In this document: positions 16,761-25,936 of the stretch, one piece after another
How the letters are laid out: each line of letters begins with the position of its first letter
How positions within the stretch are numbered: position 1 is the stretch's first letter
Notes under the pieces: model-generated
Seen by the model: only the letters and a program-made list of their open reading frames with translations
Told to the model about the DNA's origin: nothing
The model's database searches: none
Assembly (NCBI RefSeq): GCF_001758785.1
Contig: NZ_LROM01000152.1
Span: forward strand, 1 to 64,000
Direction: 5' to 3'
Origin: Duganella phyllosphaerae
GTDB lineage: Bacteria; Pseudomonadota; Gammaproteobacteria; Burkholderiales; Burkholderiaceae_D
DNA: 64,000 nucleotides
Position numbers and translations under genes: made by a program

Positions 16761-18878
16761 TCAATCCTGTTCGATATACGTGATGTCGAAATCGATCGAG
16801 GCGCCGGCGGTGATGGAGGTGACGTCCGACTCGACGCCTGTGACCGGATCGATCGAGCGCAGCACGGCAAGGTTGCCGCCGTTGCCAACCGTCTGCAAGG
16901 TCCATTGCTTGCCAGTGCTCCCAGCAAATCCCTTGCAGCTGCTCACCACGCCGTTGCCGCGCATAGTGGTATTCGAGAATGTCGGCATGCCGATGCACAA
17001 CGGGCCAGCAGCGGTAGCCGCAGTGGGGTTGATGCCGCTCAGGTTGCCCATCACCCGAACCAGCGGACCGCTGCGCGACCACCGCACGTTCGACAGCGCT
17101 GCGGTGCCGGCAATTTCACCGGTGCCGTACCAGCTTAATGGCAGGTCGGATCGGTTCAGGCAGTGGGCCTGGGTGCCGCCAGCGAGGTCGAACGCTGGCG
17201 ACGCCAGGAATTCAAGCACGATGTCCAGGTAGAGCAGATTGCCCGGCGTGTTCGGATGCAGGTCATCGGCCAGCACCCCGCCCTCACGTACCCATGCATA
17301 CGCATCCATCGAAATGATCGGGACGCCGTACTGCTCGCAGACGCGTTTCTGCATCTCTGCTATGGCGGGGTAGTTCGTGCGTACCACGCCCCACGATGCG
17401 CCTGGCTGGATGCCGCCGATCGCGACCACATACGCACCCGAATTGATGTACCGCGCGAACATTTTTCCCAACTGCTGCCCGTACACCTCCGGCGTAGTGC
17501 CAGCGCTTGGGACGTCGGTGTTGGCGTTGTTGATGGCCAAGGCGACGAAAATCAGTGGTTTAGCGCTCGGGTTGAGCGCCCGACTATGCTTAATCACCGA
17601 AGCAATGCGCGCATCCTGCGAATGCAACTGGGTTGAACTCGCGCTGAGAGCGCAACGGCTGCCAAAAATGCCCGGCTGACCAGTATTCGCCAGGCGCCAG
17701 ATGCCCGTCAATTCAACAGGCGCGCCGGTCACCGTCAGCGTGTAGATGTCGGTTGGCGCGGCGCCGCTGCCGGTGACCGATGGGAATGAGCACCAGTCAC
17801 TTTCCGCTGCGGCATCCATGTTGAGGGTACGAAATGGCGTGCCGTTTCGGCGCATGGTCAGCGTGCCAGCACCAGGCGAGCGCTGAGCCATCACATCGAC
17901 ATAGGCGAATTTGCCGCCGAATGAGACAGACGCGCCGGGCTGGAGGATCAGCGATTTGCCGATCGGACCATTGGGACCAACCGCGTAAGTGCCGGAATAG
18001 GTCAGCCCGTAGCGGTTGGGATCGCCCAGGTTGGTCACCTCCGGCTCACTGCCGCCTTCCGGGCTCGAATACGCGTTGATCATGCGCAGCAGCATGTTGA
18101 ACCACGAGTGCTTGATGTCCCAGGCGATATAGCCTTCACCAATACTGTCAGCGACCAGCACCATGGTTCCTGCTCCGAACGCGAGACGAATCAATTTCGC
18201 CATGACCGACGAAACCAACTCCAGGCGGCGCGGCGAGGCCGGGAGGCGCACCCGCTGTCCGCCGACTTCGACCTCACCGTCACCCCACAAACCGGCGAGT
18301 TGACCAGTTTGATTCAACTGAAACACGCCATCTGGAACGTACGGGGTGTCGGAAGCTTTCCGCGCACTGATGATAGCGAGACTGGAGTCGGTCACACCGG
18401 TGGGATCGACGTTCGGGTAGTCGGTCACGTGGACCGCCTCACGGAGCCGATCTTTGACCTTGCGCACCCGCGCACCATTGGCATCGACTCCAGCCTGCTG
18501 AAAGCCAATCGTGCCGGCAGCTTCCGGCTCGGCAAGTTGCGCGGAAGTCACGCCCTGTACCAGACGAAATTTATCGGTTTCGAATACGCCCGACGTGGTG
18601 AAAGGAAGCGCTGTCACGTTGGCCGCATAGGTGTTGACGCCGTACTGCACGGTCTGGGTGGCCACAGTCAGGCTGATGCCCGCTGCATACGGTACCGGCG
18701 GCAGGTAGCCCAAAGAAAGGATGCTGCCCCCCAGGTTGAATGCGGCGCTTACCTCGTTTATTTTGCTGATCACCACCGGCAACTCCTGCATGGTGGTGTC
18801 GGCCTGGGCGATATAGTCCTCAGGTGCAGCCCCGCGCCCCGGGAATGGCGACAGCGGCGGAATGAGAATAGCGGTCAT
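16761..18878 (-). CDS. Tail fibre/spike with SGNH esterase domain
   Basis: 705-aa receptor-binding protein. The N-terminal part attaches to the tail. Around residues 145-190 is a tailspike-like stretch (VTDYPNVDPTGVTDSSLAII). The central domain from about residue 230 is an SGNH/GDSL hydrolase: nucleophile Ser245 in LVADSIGEG, Asn450/451 in ALAINNAN, and the Asp538/His541 pair in DDLHPN. Such enzymes remove acetyl groups from surface polysaccharide or O-antigen. The C-terminal 100 residues resemble small fibre repeats. ATGA overlap couples it to the gene upstream. Substrate unknown. Confidence 0.8.
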   Translation of the reverse strand: MTAILIPPLSPFPGRGAAPEDYIAQADTTMQELPVVISKINEVSAAFNLGGSILSLGYLPPVPYAAGISLTVATQTVQYGVNTYAANVTALPFTTSGVFETDKFRLVQGVTSAQLAEPEAAGTIGFQQAGVDANGARVRKVKDRLREAVHVTDYPNVDPTGVTDSSLAIISARKASDTPYVPDGVFQLNQTGQLAGLWGDGEVEVGGQRVRLPASPRRLELVSSVMAKLIRLAFGAGTMVLVADSIGEGYIAWDIKHSWFNMLLRMINAYSSPEGGSEPEVTNLGDPNRYGLTYSGTYAVGPNGPIGKSLILQPGASVSFGGKFAYVDVMAQRSPGAGTLTMRRNGTPFRTLNMDAAAESDWCSFPSVTGSGAAPTDIYTLTVTGAPVELTGIWRLANTGQPGIFGSRCALSASSTQLHSQDARIASVIKHSRALNPSAKPLIFVALAINNANTDVPSAGTTPEVYGQQLGKMFARYINSGAYVVAIGGIQPGASWGVVRTNYPAIAEMQKRVCEQYGVPIISMDAYAWVREGGVLADDLHPNTPGNLLYLDIVLEFLASPAFDLAGGTQAHCLNRSDLPLSWYGTGEIAGTAALSNVRWSRSGPLVRVMGNLSGINPTAATAAGPLCIGMPTFSNTTMRGNGVVSSCKGFAGSTGKQWTLQTVGNGGNLAVLRSIDPVTGVESDVTSITAGASIDFDITYIEQD

Positions 18879-19774
18879 GTAAGCCCTTCAAGTTCAAGTG
18901 AGCAGATCGAGATCGTCGGGTAGGCGATGTCGATGGAGAAATCTTTGTAGTAACCGTAGAGAATCAGGGCCCCGTAAGAATCAGCGCCGATATAGACAAT
19001 GGGCGTCGCGCGATACTGTGACAGCAGCCGCTTCACCAAATCCACCTCGGTGCTCTTGATCCAGATCGACCAGGTGGCCGTGTTGCTGAACGGCCCTTCG
19101 ACCACATCAAAATTCCCCCACTGATCACGAGTTTTTTTGGTGTAGTTGGCAATGCCGCTCTTCGCGCCGTACTGCAAATCGCCCATCAGCCGCATTTGGC
19201 CGATAACAATGCCGCCACACCGCACGACGTTGCCGGGGCTCGACAGCGTGACATCGATGGTCATGTTCGAATACGACGGCAGGTCGGTCAGCGCCATTTC
19301 CGACACCCGCGTGACGGGCTCCCGGAAATAGCTGTAGATGTCGCTTATGCCGCTCGTCATGGCCGGGTTGATGGTCTTGTCATACACCACGCCGAACTCG
19401 ACGTCAGTTGCGACAATGCGGATGATGGCGCAGTCGATGTTGAGCAGCGCGATGCCGTTGGCGATGCCGGTCGCCTTGATGGAAACGCTGATCGAATCCT
19501 CGTTCTCGGCCTGCGTGGTGATCGAGGCATCGAACATGCGCCATCGGTTGGTGGCGCCGACTTTTACCCAATGCTCCGGGCTGGCCGCCGGCGTATGGCC
19601 GACGTTGCTCGCCTGCAGCGACTCGTACACCAGGTGCACGCCGACCCCGACCACAATCACCCGCGCAGCCAGCGGGTAGCTGGTGGCGGGGTTGTATGGT
19701 GGGTAGTCGTTCTCGGGAATGTTGCTGCTGACCAGCGCTGCGTCCGTGATTGCCATCGGACGGATAATTTTCAT
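18875..19774 (-). CDS. Tail-tip protein, 299 aa
   Basis: Lies between tape measure and fibre gene, where tail-tip proteins are encoded. Near residues 24-70 there is a small aromatic module (YNPATSYPLAARV, then VYESLQASNVGHTPAASPEHWVKV) resembling carbohydrate-binding type 5/12-like repeats in phage fibres. The C-terminal half is beta-rich. Start ATG 19774 overlaps the tape-measure stop (19771). No separate lambda M, L, K, I or J equivalents are present, so this single protein may form much of the tip with the fibre. Confidence 0.65.
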   Translation of the reverse strand: MKIIRPMAITDAALVSSNIPENDYPPYNPATSYPLAARVIVVGVGVHLVYESLQASNVGHTPAASPEHWVKVGATNRWRMFDASITTQAENEDSISVSIKATGIANGIALLNIDCAIIRIVATDVEFGVVYDKTINPAMTSGISDIYSYFREPVTRVSEMALTDLPSYSNMTIDVTLSSPGNVVRCGGIVIGQMRLMGDLQYGAKSGIANYTKKTRDQWGNFDVVEGPFSNTATWSIWIKSTEVDLVKRLLSQYRATPIVYIGADSYGALILYGYYKDFSIDIAYPTISICSLELEGLT

Positions 19775-22700
19775 GCAGTCACCACCTCTCTCGTTGGAAT
19801 TGGCTCGTCAGCACGCACGAGCAATCCGTTGGCGTCCCATCGATCAGCCAGGCGCGCCAGCTTGCCGACGCTTTGCGCAACGGCCACGTCGCCAGCCTGA
19901 GATTGCGCTTTGAACTCCGAGAGCTCGGCACGCAGCGCCCGGTTTTCCTCGGTCAGACGATCGATTGCAGCGGCCACGTCGCCGGTACCGCCACCGCTCG
20001 ATCGCGCCGAATATTCCCGGGCCTCGAACGCCGTCAGCACTCGCTCACCTGAATGCAACTCGGCGGTGTACCCGTCGAACGGCACGCGCGACAGACCGCC
20101 GGCGTGGGAACCGTCGATCTGCTTCACGCCCAGAACGCCCAGTGACGCGATCGCCTGGGCGACCGTGGCCGCGCCAGCATTCACGCTGTCGTTGAGGGTG
20201 ATCAGCCCTTTGACCTGCTTGTCGAGCGACGCCTGCTGCTTCTCGGCATCCGTCAGCTGACCGCCAACGGATGCGGCGAGAATGGCCATGTCGGCCTGCA
20301 CGCGCGCGTAGTCCCGGACGTAATCGAGGCGCGACGCGGCGCCGGCCTGGCTGGCGGTGAGGAACGCGGTTGCGGCAGCGCTGAGGCCCGACTGCGCCGT
20401 CGCATCGCCACCGCGTGCCGCGCCCAGCGTGGTGCTGTACTGGTCACGCGCCGCCGCTGCTTTCTCCGCCAGCGTCAGCGTCGAAAGGTTGCCCAGCACC
20501 AGGCCATCGCGGAAAGATTTGATCGCCGAGGCGAACGTCTTCAGTTTGTCGATGCTGGTTTTCAGGGCCTCCGATTGCGTCTCGTACGCGGCCGCCAGCG
20601 CCTTGCGTGCGGTGAGCTCGTCGTACAGTTTCAGGTTACTGACATCGATCTCCTTTCGCGCCTTCGCAGCCAGCTGAGCCTGCGTCATCGTCAGTTCGTC
20701 GAGCTGGTTCTGCAGGTCGGTCCGCTGATCTGCAATTTCCTGCTCGGATTTACTGAGGTCCACCGTAGCCGCGTGCGTTTTCGCGAACGCGTCGGCCAGG
20801 GCCAGCAGCGCGGTGTATTGCGCGGCGCCGGCATCCGTCGCGAGCTTGCCGCCGTTGGCCAGGCCCAAGACGTAATCCTTAAACTTGTCGCGGGTGTCCA
20901 GGGATTGCAGGCCCATGGCCGCCAACTGGTCGGTGACGTACTTTTGCACCGGTGCCAGTTGCTCAGCCTTGCTGAGGAAGTTCTCGGCAAACGAATTGCT
21001 CTTGCTGGCCAGTTCGTCGATGCCGCCCGCCAACTCGATCAGGTGCTCACGAGCCTTGACGCTGGCAACGCCGGTGGCGCCGAACGTGGTGCTGGTTCCT
21101 GCCAGGATGGCGTCCAACTTGGCGTAATCACCTGCCAGGCGCATCACCGTCTCGGCGTAGCCCTCGCCTACTTTGCGAAAGGCGTCGAACGCAGGGAATG
21201 CTGCCTGGGCAATCTCGTCCATGGATTTTGAGATCACGGAATTGATCGCCGCCGTCAGCTCTTCGCCTTTCAGATCCTTCAGTGAAACTTTCGTGCTTTC
21301 CAGTGTCAGGCTGTCGAGGACCTTGGTGACATCGGCAGCTGAGCCGCCAAGCGCCACGGACGCGGCCTGAAGGGATTTGTCCAGGTTGGTGAAGATGAGG
21401 CCGAATTGCGCCGACAGCTCGTCGCTCAAGCCCTGGGTTTGAACCGAATTTGACGTGCTCTTTTTGAGGCCGAAGTAACTCTTCTTGGTGGTATCGATGC
21501 TCGCGTATTGATCAAAGCCATCCCCGGCCTGCAAGCCGCGCACGCTGCCGCCATATTGCAGACCAGAATCAACGATGTTCTGCGTGGTCTTACCCCAGAT
21601 GCTCTTGAGACCGCCCACGATCGCGCCACCGATGGCCCCGATAACCATGCCCACCGGGCCGGCGACGTACCCGCCGACCATGGAGCCAGCCTGCGCGCCG
21701 GCCGCAATCGAAGCGCCTGTCGATTTACCGACGACTCCGGTCTGGATGCCCAGGTTCGAGCCATCGGTCAGGCCAGGCGTGCGAACCACCAGGTTGGTCA
21801 AACCGGCCATGGAGGATTCGATGTTCCGCAGGGCCGACAGCATGCCCTGGTTGATCGGCAACATGTTGTCGGAATTAGCGGTCAGTTGCTCGATCGAACG
21901 GCGGATGCTGTCCGACTTCGCGCTGCTGTCACCAAATACTGAACCTGTGCCCTGCAATTTCTGCACATCGACAGCCTTCTGGCCGCCCCCGCCGCCACCA
22001 CCGCTGATTGCGACGCCCAACCCAGCGACAAGTGCCGCCATGGCGGCCATGCGGGCAAACGCGGTGTACGGATCACCCTCGCCTTGCGTGAGTACCGCAT
22101 TGACGCCCTTGATCAGGCTGAGTGCAATCTCGGCGCTTTGCAGTGCGACCGTGGCGGCATGCATCGCTTGGTAGCCGCGCGAGCCCTCGCTGAAGAAGCC
22201 CTGTGCAGCCGACGTCATCCCCGCGTACGACTGAATTTGCGCCTGGGTGCCTTCCAACTGGGCGCGGTTAATGGCCTCGATTTTCTCCGGGTTGTCATCG
22301 GATTGCGCCTTCGCATCCTTCAGCTTCTTCTGCGCGCGCAACTGCCCCTCCATGCCCTTGGCGTAGGCCTGGAACATCTCGCCTATGGCCTTGCCACCCT
22401 CGCCAAATGCCGAGGTCAGGCTCTCCGAGATGCTTTGCCCGGCGCGCTGCCAATCCTTGATTGCCTGGTCGGCGGCCTTGTCCTTGAATTGAATCGCCTG
22501 TTGCTGATCCAGGCCGGCGGCGATGCGCGCGCGAGCAGCACGCACGTCTTCCAAATACTTCAGGGTGGCCGGCGCTTGCGCGATCTCCTCTGCAGTCGCG
22601 CCAGCGGCAACCTGGCCCGCCATAAATTCCTTCTGGTAGGCGATGGCCAGATCGAGACGAGCTACGGTTTCGCGCTCAACCGCACCCTTCGAAGTTTCGC

Positions 22701-24969
22701 GGGCCGCATTGGAATCCTCGAGCTTTTTGGCTTCCTGGTCCAGTCCGGAAAGGTACTTGTTGGTCGCCTCATCCGAGGCGGATGCAATTGCCTCCTTGCG
22801 CAGGATCTCCTTGGTGCCGAGCAGATTCATCTCGTCCTGCGCTTTCGCATCAGCAGCTGCTCGCTTCGCTTCGATATCGTTAATCTGCTTCGCGTGCTTT
22901 GCTGCCTCGGCCGCAGTGGCGTTGTGGTAGGACTTCAGGTCGGCGATCTGCTTGTTGTAACCGTCGATCTGATCCTTCGCGGCGGCCTCAGCATAGTCGC
23001 GCTTGTTCTTGTAATACTGCTCGTCGCCCATCTTCCCGGCCGAGTGAAACATGTCATCCATCTTGGACATTGTTTCGTACATTTCCTTCTCGGCGTTGAC
23101 CTGATCCTGGATGCGGGCAAGGCGGTCAGCCAACTCCGTGCTTTCGACCTTATCGACCTTCGGCTTTGGCTCGCGACCTTCGGTATCGCGGTAGGTCGGC
23201 GTGCCGACATAAACCGAATTGGCCAGCGCCATCTGCGCAGCCTGCTGCACGGCGACAGGCTTCCCTGCATTCGCCACCAGTAGCGCGGCCGCCCGAGAAG
23301 CGTAATCCTGATCAACTTTCAGGCGCGCTTCGAGCTCGGCTTTTTTCTTTGCCGTCGCGTTCTTCTCACGCTCGTCGGCGGCCTTCTGAAATTGGTCGTA
23401 CTGGGAGGACAACTTTGCCAGGTGCTCAAGGTAACCAACCTGCTCTTGAGCCAACATATTTTCCCGCTCCGAGTTCACGCGGCGAATGCGGTCGCTGCGC
23501 CCGGAAAAGTCTAGGAAATCACCCTGGGTCTTCGGGTCGCGCACCTTTTCGTCGTAGACACTGTTGATCGAGTCAATCTTCGCGAGGTGACCGGCCAAGG
23601 CGCCCCCCTGTTGCAGTAAGGTGGTGGCGTTAGCAACGCGGTTAGCAACCCAGACAAACACGTCGGCCAAGGTCCGGCCCCACTCGTGAAGTTGCTGATT
23701 TGTCGACAACTCGGAGACTTCCTTGTTTGCATCTTTCAGGTGGTCCGTCAAGGCCATGACGCTGACGGTAAGCACCTCGAGGAACGCCTCACCGACGACG
23801 GTTTTCAAATCCGTGACGTACCGCTGCATGGACGTGATCTGCTTGCCGGCTGTGCCCATCGCTGCTTCATAAGTGCCAGCGATATCGGCGCCGCGCTCGA
23901 TGACGGCGTTCAGGCGGGCCTGCCCCCGCTCGTTCTCGGTCAACTCTTTGGTGGTCTTGCCGAGCTCATCAGCCATTTCGCGGTAGGCTGTCTGCAGGTT
24001 CACGTTGATACCAATGTTCCGCAGGATCAGCACGTTGCCTCGCGAGATGCCGTTGACCAGTCGGTCGAATGCATCCGACGAGTTCAGGTGGCCGATGACA
24101 GCGGCATCCTGGGCGATGCGGGCGAGCACGGTCGCGTTTTTCAGATCGACGTGGGCCTGGACCAGCTTCGTCGCCGACTCGCGCGACTCCACCATGGTGA
24201 TGCCCTGCCGGGCGATCGCGTCGGTGGCGGTGTCCATCTGGGTTTTGGTATATCCGGCATTGCGGCCCACGACTTCGACGACGACGCCGAGGGTTTCGTA
24301 GCGCGCGGCCAGTAGTGCAGATTCTTTGATGTACTCCGCTACCTTGAGAGCTGCGTAACCCTTCACCAGCAATCCCAGTGCACTGCTCAGCGTCAACGCT
24401 GACCGCTCTTGTTCGCGCTTTGCGGCTGCTGCTGCTTTAGCAGCCTCCCCGGCTGCCTTCGCGGCATCTTCAAACTGCTTCATCTTCGCGATCAGTGCCT
24501 CGGTTTCCTTTGTTACGCCCAACTCGGCCGCCTGGTATGCCAGCAATTGGCTGCGCGACATTCCAAGGACTGCGACCTGATCACGCAATTTATCGATGAA
24601 CAGTTGCTGGCCCAGCGTCATTTGCGTAGTGGACCGGCCCAGGGCGGTATTTGCCTGGGCGGTCGCACGCGCTTCTTCGGCCTGCTGGCGCAAGATCTTT
24701 GCAGTGTCATCCATCTGGCCATTGCTGACCTGGTACCGCTGACCGGTGCGCTGCGTGGCCTCTCCGAGCGCATCCATGCCCTTGGTGGCATCCGCACCGA
24801 AGCGCCACACTTTGGCGCTGGCCTGGCTCAAACCATCGGAGGCCTTGGTGACGCTATCGATCTTCGGCTCGACAGCCGCAGCAGCGGCGCCCAGCGCGTC
24901 GAGGGCCCTGGTGCCCTCCACGACTTGTTTCGAATTGATCTCAAGACCGAGGGAGGCGATATCAGGCAT
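19771..24969 (-). CDS. Tail tape measure protein
   Basis: 1732-aa tail-length protein, largest gene of the element. It starts MPDIASLGLEINSKQVVEGTRALDALG, typical of lambda-like tape measures, with long coiled-coil helices, a tail-tube hydrophobic/Gly-rich region near residues 1000-1130 (GVAISGGGGGGGQ, then GGYVAGPVGMVIGAIGGAIVGG) and a C-terminal domain. ATG 24969 has AAGGA upstream and overlaps the stop of the G/GT frame (TGATG); the frame to 25152 is an extension inside the T region. By the usual 1.5 A per residue rule the tail would be roughly 260 nm, a long siphovirus tail. Confidence 0.9.
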   Translation of the reverse strand: MPDIASLGLEINSKQVVEGTRALDALGAAAAAVEPKIDSVTKASDGLSQASAKVWRFGADATKGMDALGEATQRTGQRYQVSNGQMDDTAKILRQQAEEARATAQANTALGRSTTQMTLGQQLFIDKLRDQVAVLGMSRSQLLAYQAAELGVTKETEALIAKMKQFEDAAKAAGEAAKAAAAAKREQERSALTLSSALGLLVKGYAALKVAEYIKESALLAARYETLGVVVEVVGRNAGYTKTQMDTATDAIARQGITMVESRESATKLVQAHVDLKNATVLARIAQDAAVIGHLNSSDAFDRLVNGISRGNVLILRNIGINVNLQTAYREMADELGKTTKELTENERGQARLNAVIERGADIAGTYEAAMGTAGKQITSMQRYVTDLKTVVGEAFLEVLTVSVMALTDHLKDANKEVSELSTNQQLHEWGRTLADVFVWVANRVANATTLLQQGGALAGHLAKIDSINSVYDEKVRDPKTQGDFLDFSGRSDRIRRVNSERENMLAQEQVGYLEHLAKLSSQYDQFQKAADEREKNATAKKKAELEARLKVDQDYASRAAALLVANAGKPVAVQQAAQMALANSVYVGTPTYRDTEGREPKPKVDKVESTELADRLARIQDQVNAEKEMYETMSKMDDMFHSAGKMGDEQYYKNKRDYAEAAAKDQIDGYNKQIADLKSYHNATAAEAAKHAKQINDIEAKRAAADAKAQDEMNLLGTKEILRKEAIASASDEATNKYLSGLDQEAKKLEDSNAARETSKGAVERETVARLDLAIAYQKEFMAGQVAAGATAEEIAQAPATLKYLEDVRAARARIAAGLDQQQAIQFKDKAADQAIKDWQRAGQSISESLTSAFGEGGKAIGEMFQAYAKGMEGQLRAQKKLKDAKAQSDDNPEKIEAINRAQLEGTQAQIQSYAGMTSAAQGFFSEGSRGYQAMHAATVALQSAEIALSLIKGVNAVLTQGEGDPYTAFARMAAMAALVAGLGVAISGGGGGGGQKAVDVQKLQGTGSVFGDSSAKSDSIRRSIEQLTANSDNMLPINQGMLSALRNIESSMAGLTNLVVRTPGLTDGSNLGIQTGVVGKSTGASIAAGAQAGSMVGGYVAGPVGMVIGAIGGAIVGGLKSIWGKTTQNIVDSGLQYGGSVRGLQAGDGFDQYASIDTTKKSYFGLKKSTSNSVQTQGLSDELSAQFGLIFTNLDKSLQAASVALGGSAADVTKVLDSLTLESTKVSLKDLKGEELTAAINSVISKSMDEIAQAAFPAFDAFRKVGEGYAETVMRLAGDYAKLDAILAGTSTTFGATGVASVKAREHLIELAGGIDELASKSNSFAENFLSKAEQLAPVQKYVTDQLAAMGLQSLDTRDKFKDYVLGLANGGKLATDAGAAQYTALLALADAFAKTHAATVDLSKSEQEIADQRTDLQNQLDELTMTQAQLAAKARKEIDVSNLKLYDELTARKALAAAYETQSEALKTSIDKLKTFASAIKSFRDGLVLGNLSTLTLAEKAAAARDQYSTTLGAARGGDATAQSGLSAAATAFLTASQAGAASRLDYVRDYARVQADMAILAASVGGQLTDAEKQQASLDKQVKGLITLNDSVNAGAATVAQAIASLGVLGVKQIDGSHAGGLSRVPFDGYTAELHSGERVLTAFEAREYSARSSGGGTGDVAAAIDRLTEENRALRAELSEFKAQSQAGDVAVAQSVGKLARLADRWDANGLLVRADEPIPTREVVTA

Positions 24970-25810
24970 CAGGTTTCCTTCTTGTAATGGTGTTGCAGGT
25001 AAAGCTCGTCGATTCGGTCGAGGATGTCGTGCTCGAATGGCTCGAACACCACACGCCGGCGCGCGCACCAGTGAAGCACTTCCTCGCTGGATATCGGGCC
25101 CGGCCCCATGCCTGTCTGCCGCCGTGGACTGAGCTTGAGGAACCAGGTCCACAAGTACTCAAGCTCAAACGGCAACTCGGGCGCGGGCGGCGCCACATCC
25201 GCCTTGTAGAGCGGGTGGCGCTTGGCCGCATCAACGTGATCGCCGACGGCGCTGCCGTCAGCGGCGGTCTTTAGCCGTTCGAACTGGTGGTCGGCGAAGG
25301 CGAGGAGGCTGGCGACGAGACCGTCAAAAAATTGGCGTCAACCTCCAGGGCGGCGCTGACCTTATCTTCCCAAGTGGGGAATTTCGCGAAGGCGGCGGCC
25401 ACCATGTTCTTGTCGAATGGCACGGGCACGCCAGCGCTGGTGAAGCCGTACCAGCCGGTGACCACCGACAGCGCCAGACGGGTCGCATTGCTGTCGATCA
25501 CGTCAACCAGCTTGCTGGCGCCGGCGTCAGTCTTAGCGTCGATCGCGGTTTTGCGCACGGCGGCCTTCTGGTAGCCCTCGGCGCGAACCGCATGGCTGGC
25601 AGCCTGGTACTCGGGGCTGTTCTTGCCGACGATGACCAGGCCGGCGGTGGCGTTGCCATCCTCGTCGAACAAGACGTCAACGTTGAAGGTTTTGGTAACG
25701 ACCGCAGCAGCTGCCAGATTGGCGATGTCGAAGCCGGATGCGATGATGGTGGTCGCGGCGTTGTGGGTGGCGGCAACAGCGGAGGTTTCGGTGTTGGTGA
25801 TAGCGTTCAT
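24969..25810 (-). CDS. Tail assembly chaperone GT (by -1 frameshift)
   Basis: Frameshift product of about 280 aa made from the G frame (25810 to 25325) and the T frame (to 24969). At T TTT TTG (25331-25325) a -1 slip lets ribosomes leave NFL and read FDGLVASLLAFADHQFERLK, then on to LPFELEYLWTWFL and the stop that overlaps the tape-measure start. The T frame has no stop between the slip site and 24969, which strongly supports the fusion. The chaperone pair keeps the tape measure soluble during tail assembly, as lambda gpG/gpGT do. Confidence 0.85.
25271..25810 (-). CDS. Tail assembly chaperone G
   Basis: 179-aa product of the unshifted frame, MNAITNTETSAVAAT to SSPSPTTSSNG. Expected role is coating the tape measure during tail-tube growth. 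It sits between the tail tube gene and the tape measure, the position conserved in siphoviruses. ATG 25810 is preferred to the upstream frame start (25906), which is Arg-rich and lies in the spacer after the tail tube gene. The last 18 residues, after the slip site, are Ser/Pro-rich and probably functionless. Confidence 0.8.
   Translation of the reverse strand: MNAITNTETSAVAATHNAATTIIASGFDIANLAAAAVVTKTFNVDVLFDEDGNATAGLVIVGKNSPEYQAASHAVRAEGYQKAAVRKTAIDAKTDAGASKLVDVIDSNATRLALSVVTGWYGFTSAGVPVPFDKNMVAAAFAKFPTWEDKVSAALEVDANFLTVSSPASSPSPTTSSNG
25325..25331 (-). promoter_or_regulatory. Programmed -1 frameshift slippery heptamer
   Basis: T TTT TTG in the G frame (codons AAT TTT TTG), matching X XXY YYZ. 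It lies 55 nt before the G stop (25271-25273), inside the G-T overlap. Predicted to give the GT fusion at a minor ratio. Confidence 0.8.
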
Positions 25811-25936
25811 GGGTAATACCTTTCGTCGGATGAATAGGTGCCGGTGCCGGCCGCCGCGCCGACGAAGGCGACAGCGTCCGGTCCGTGCTGGGGTGGCTTG
25901 CGCCAAACTGGAATCGCCGGCGGTGCCGGCGGTGGA

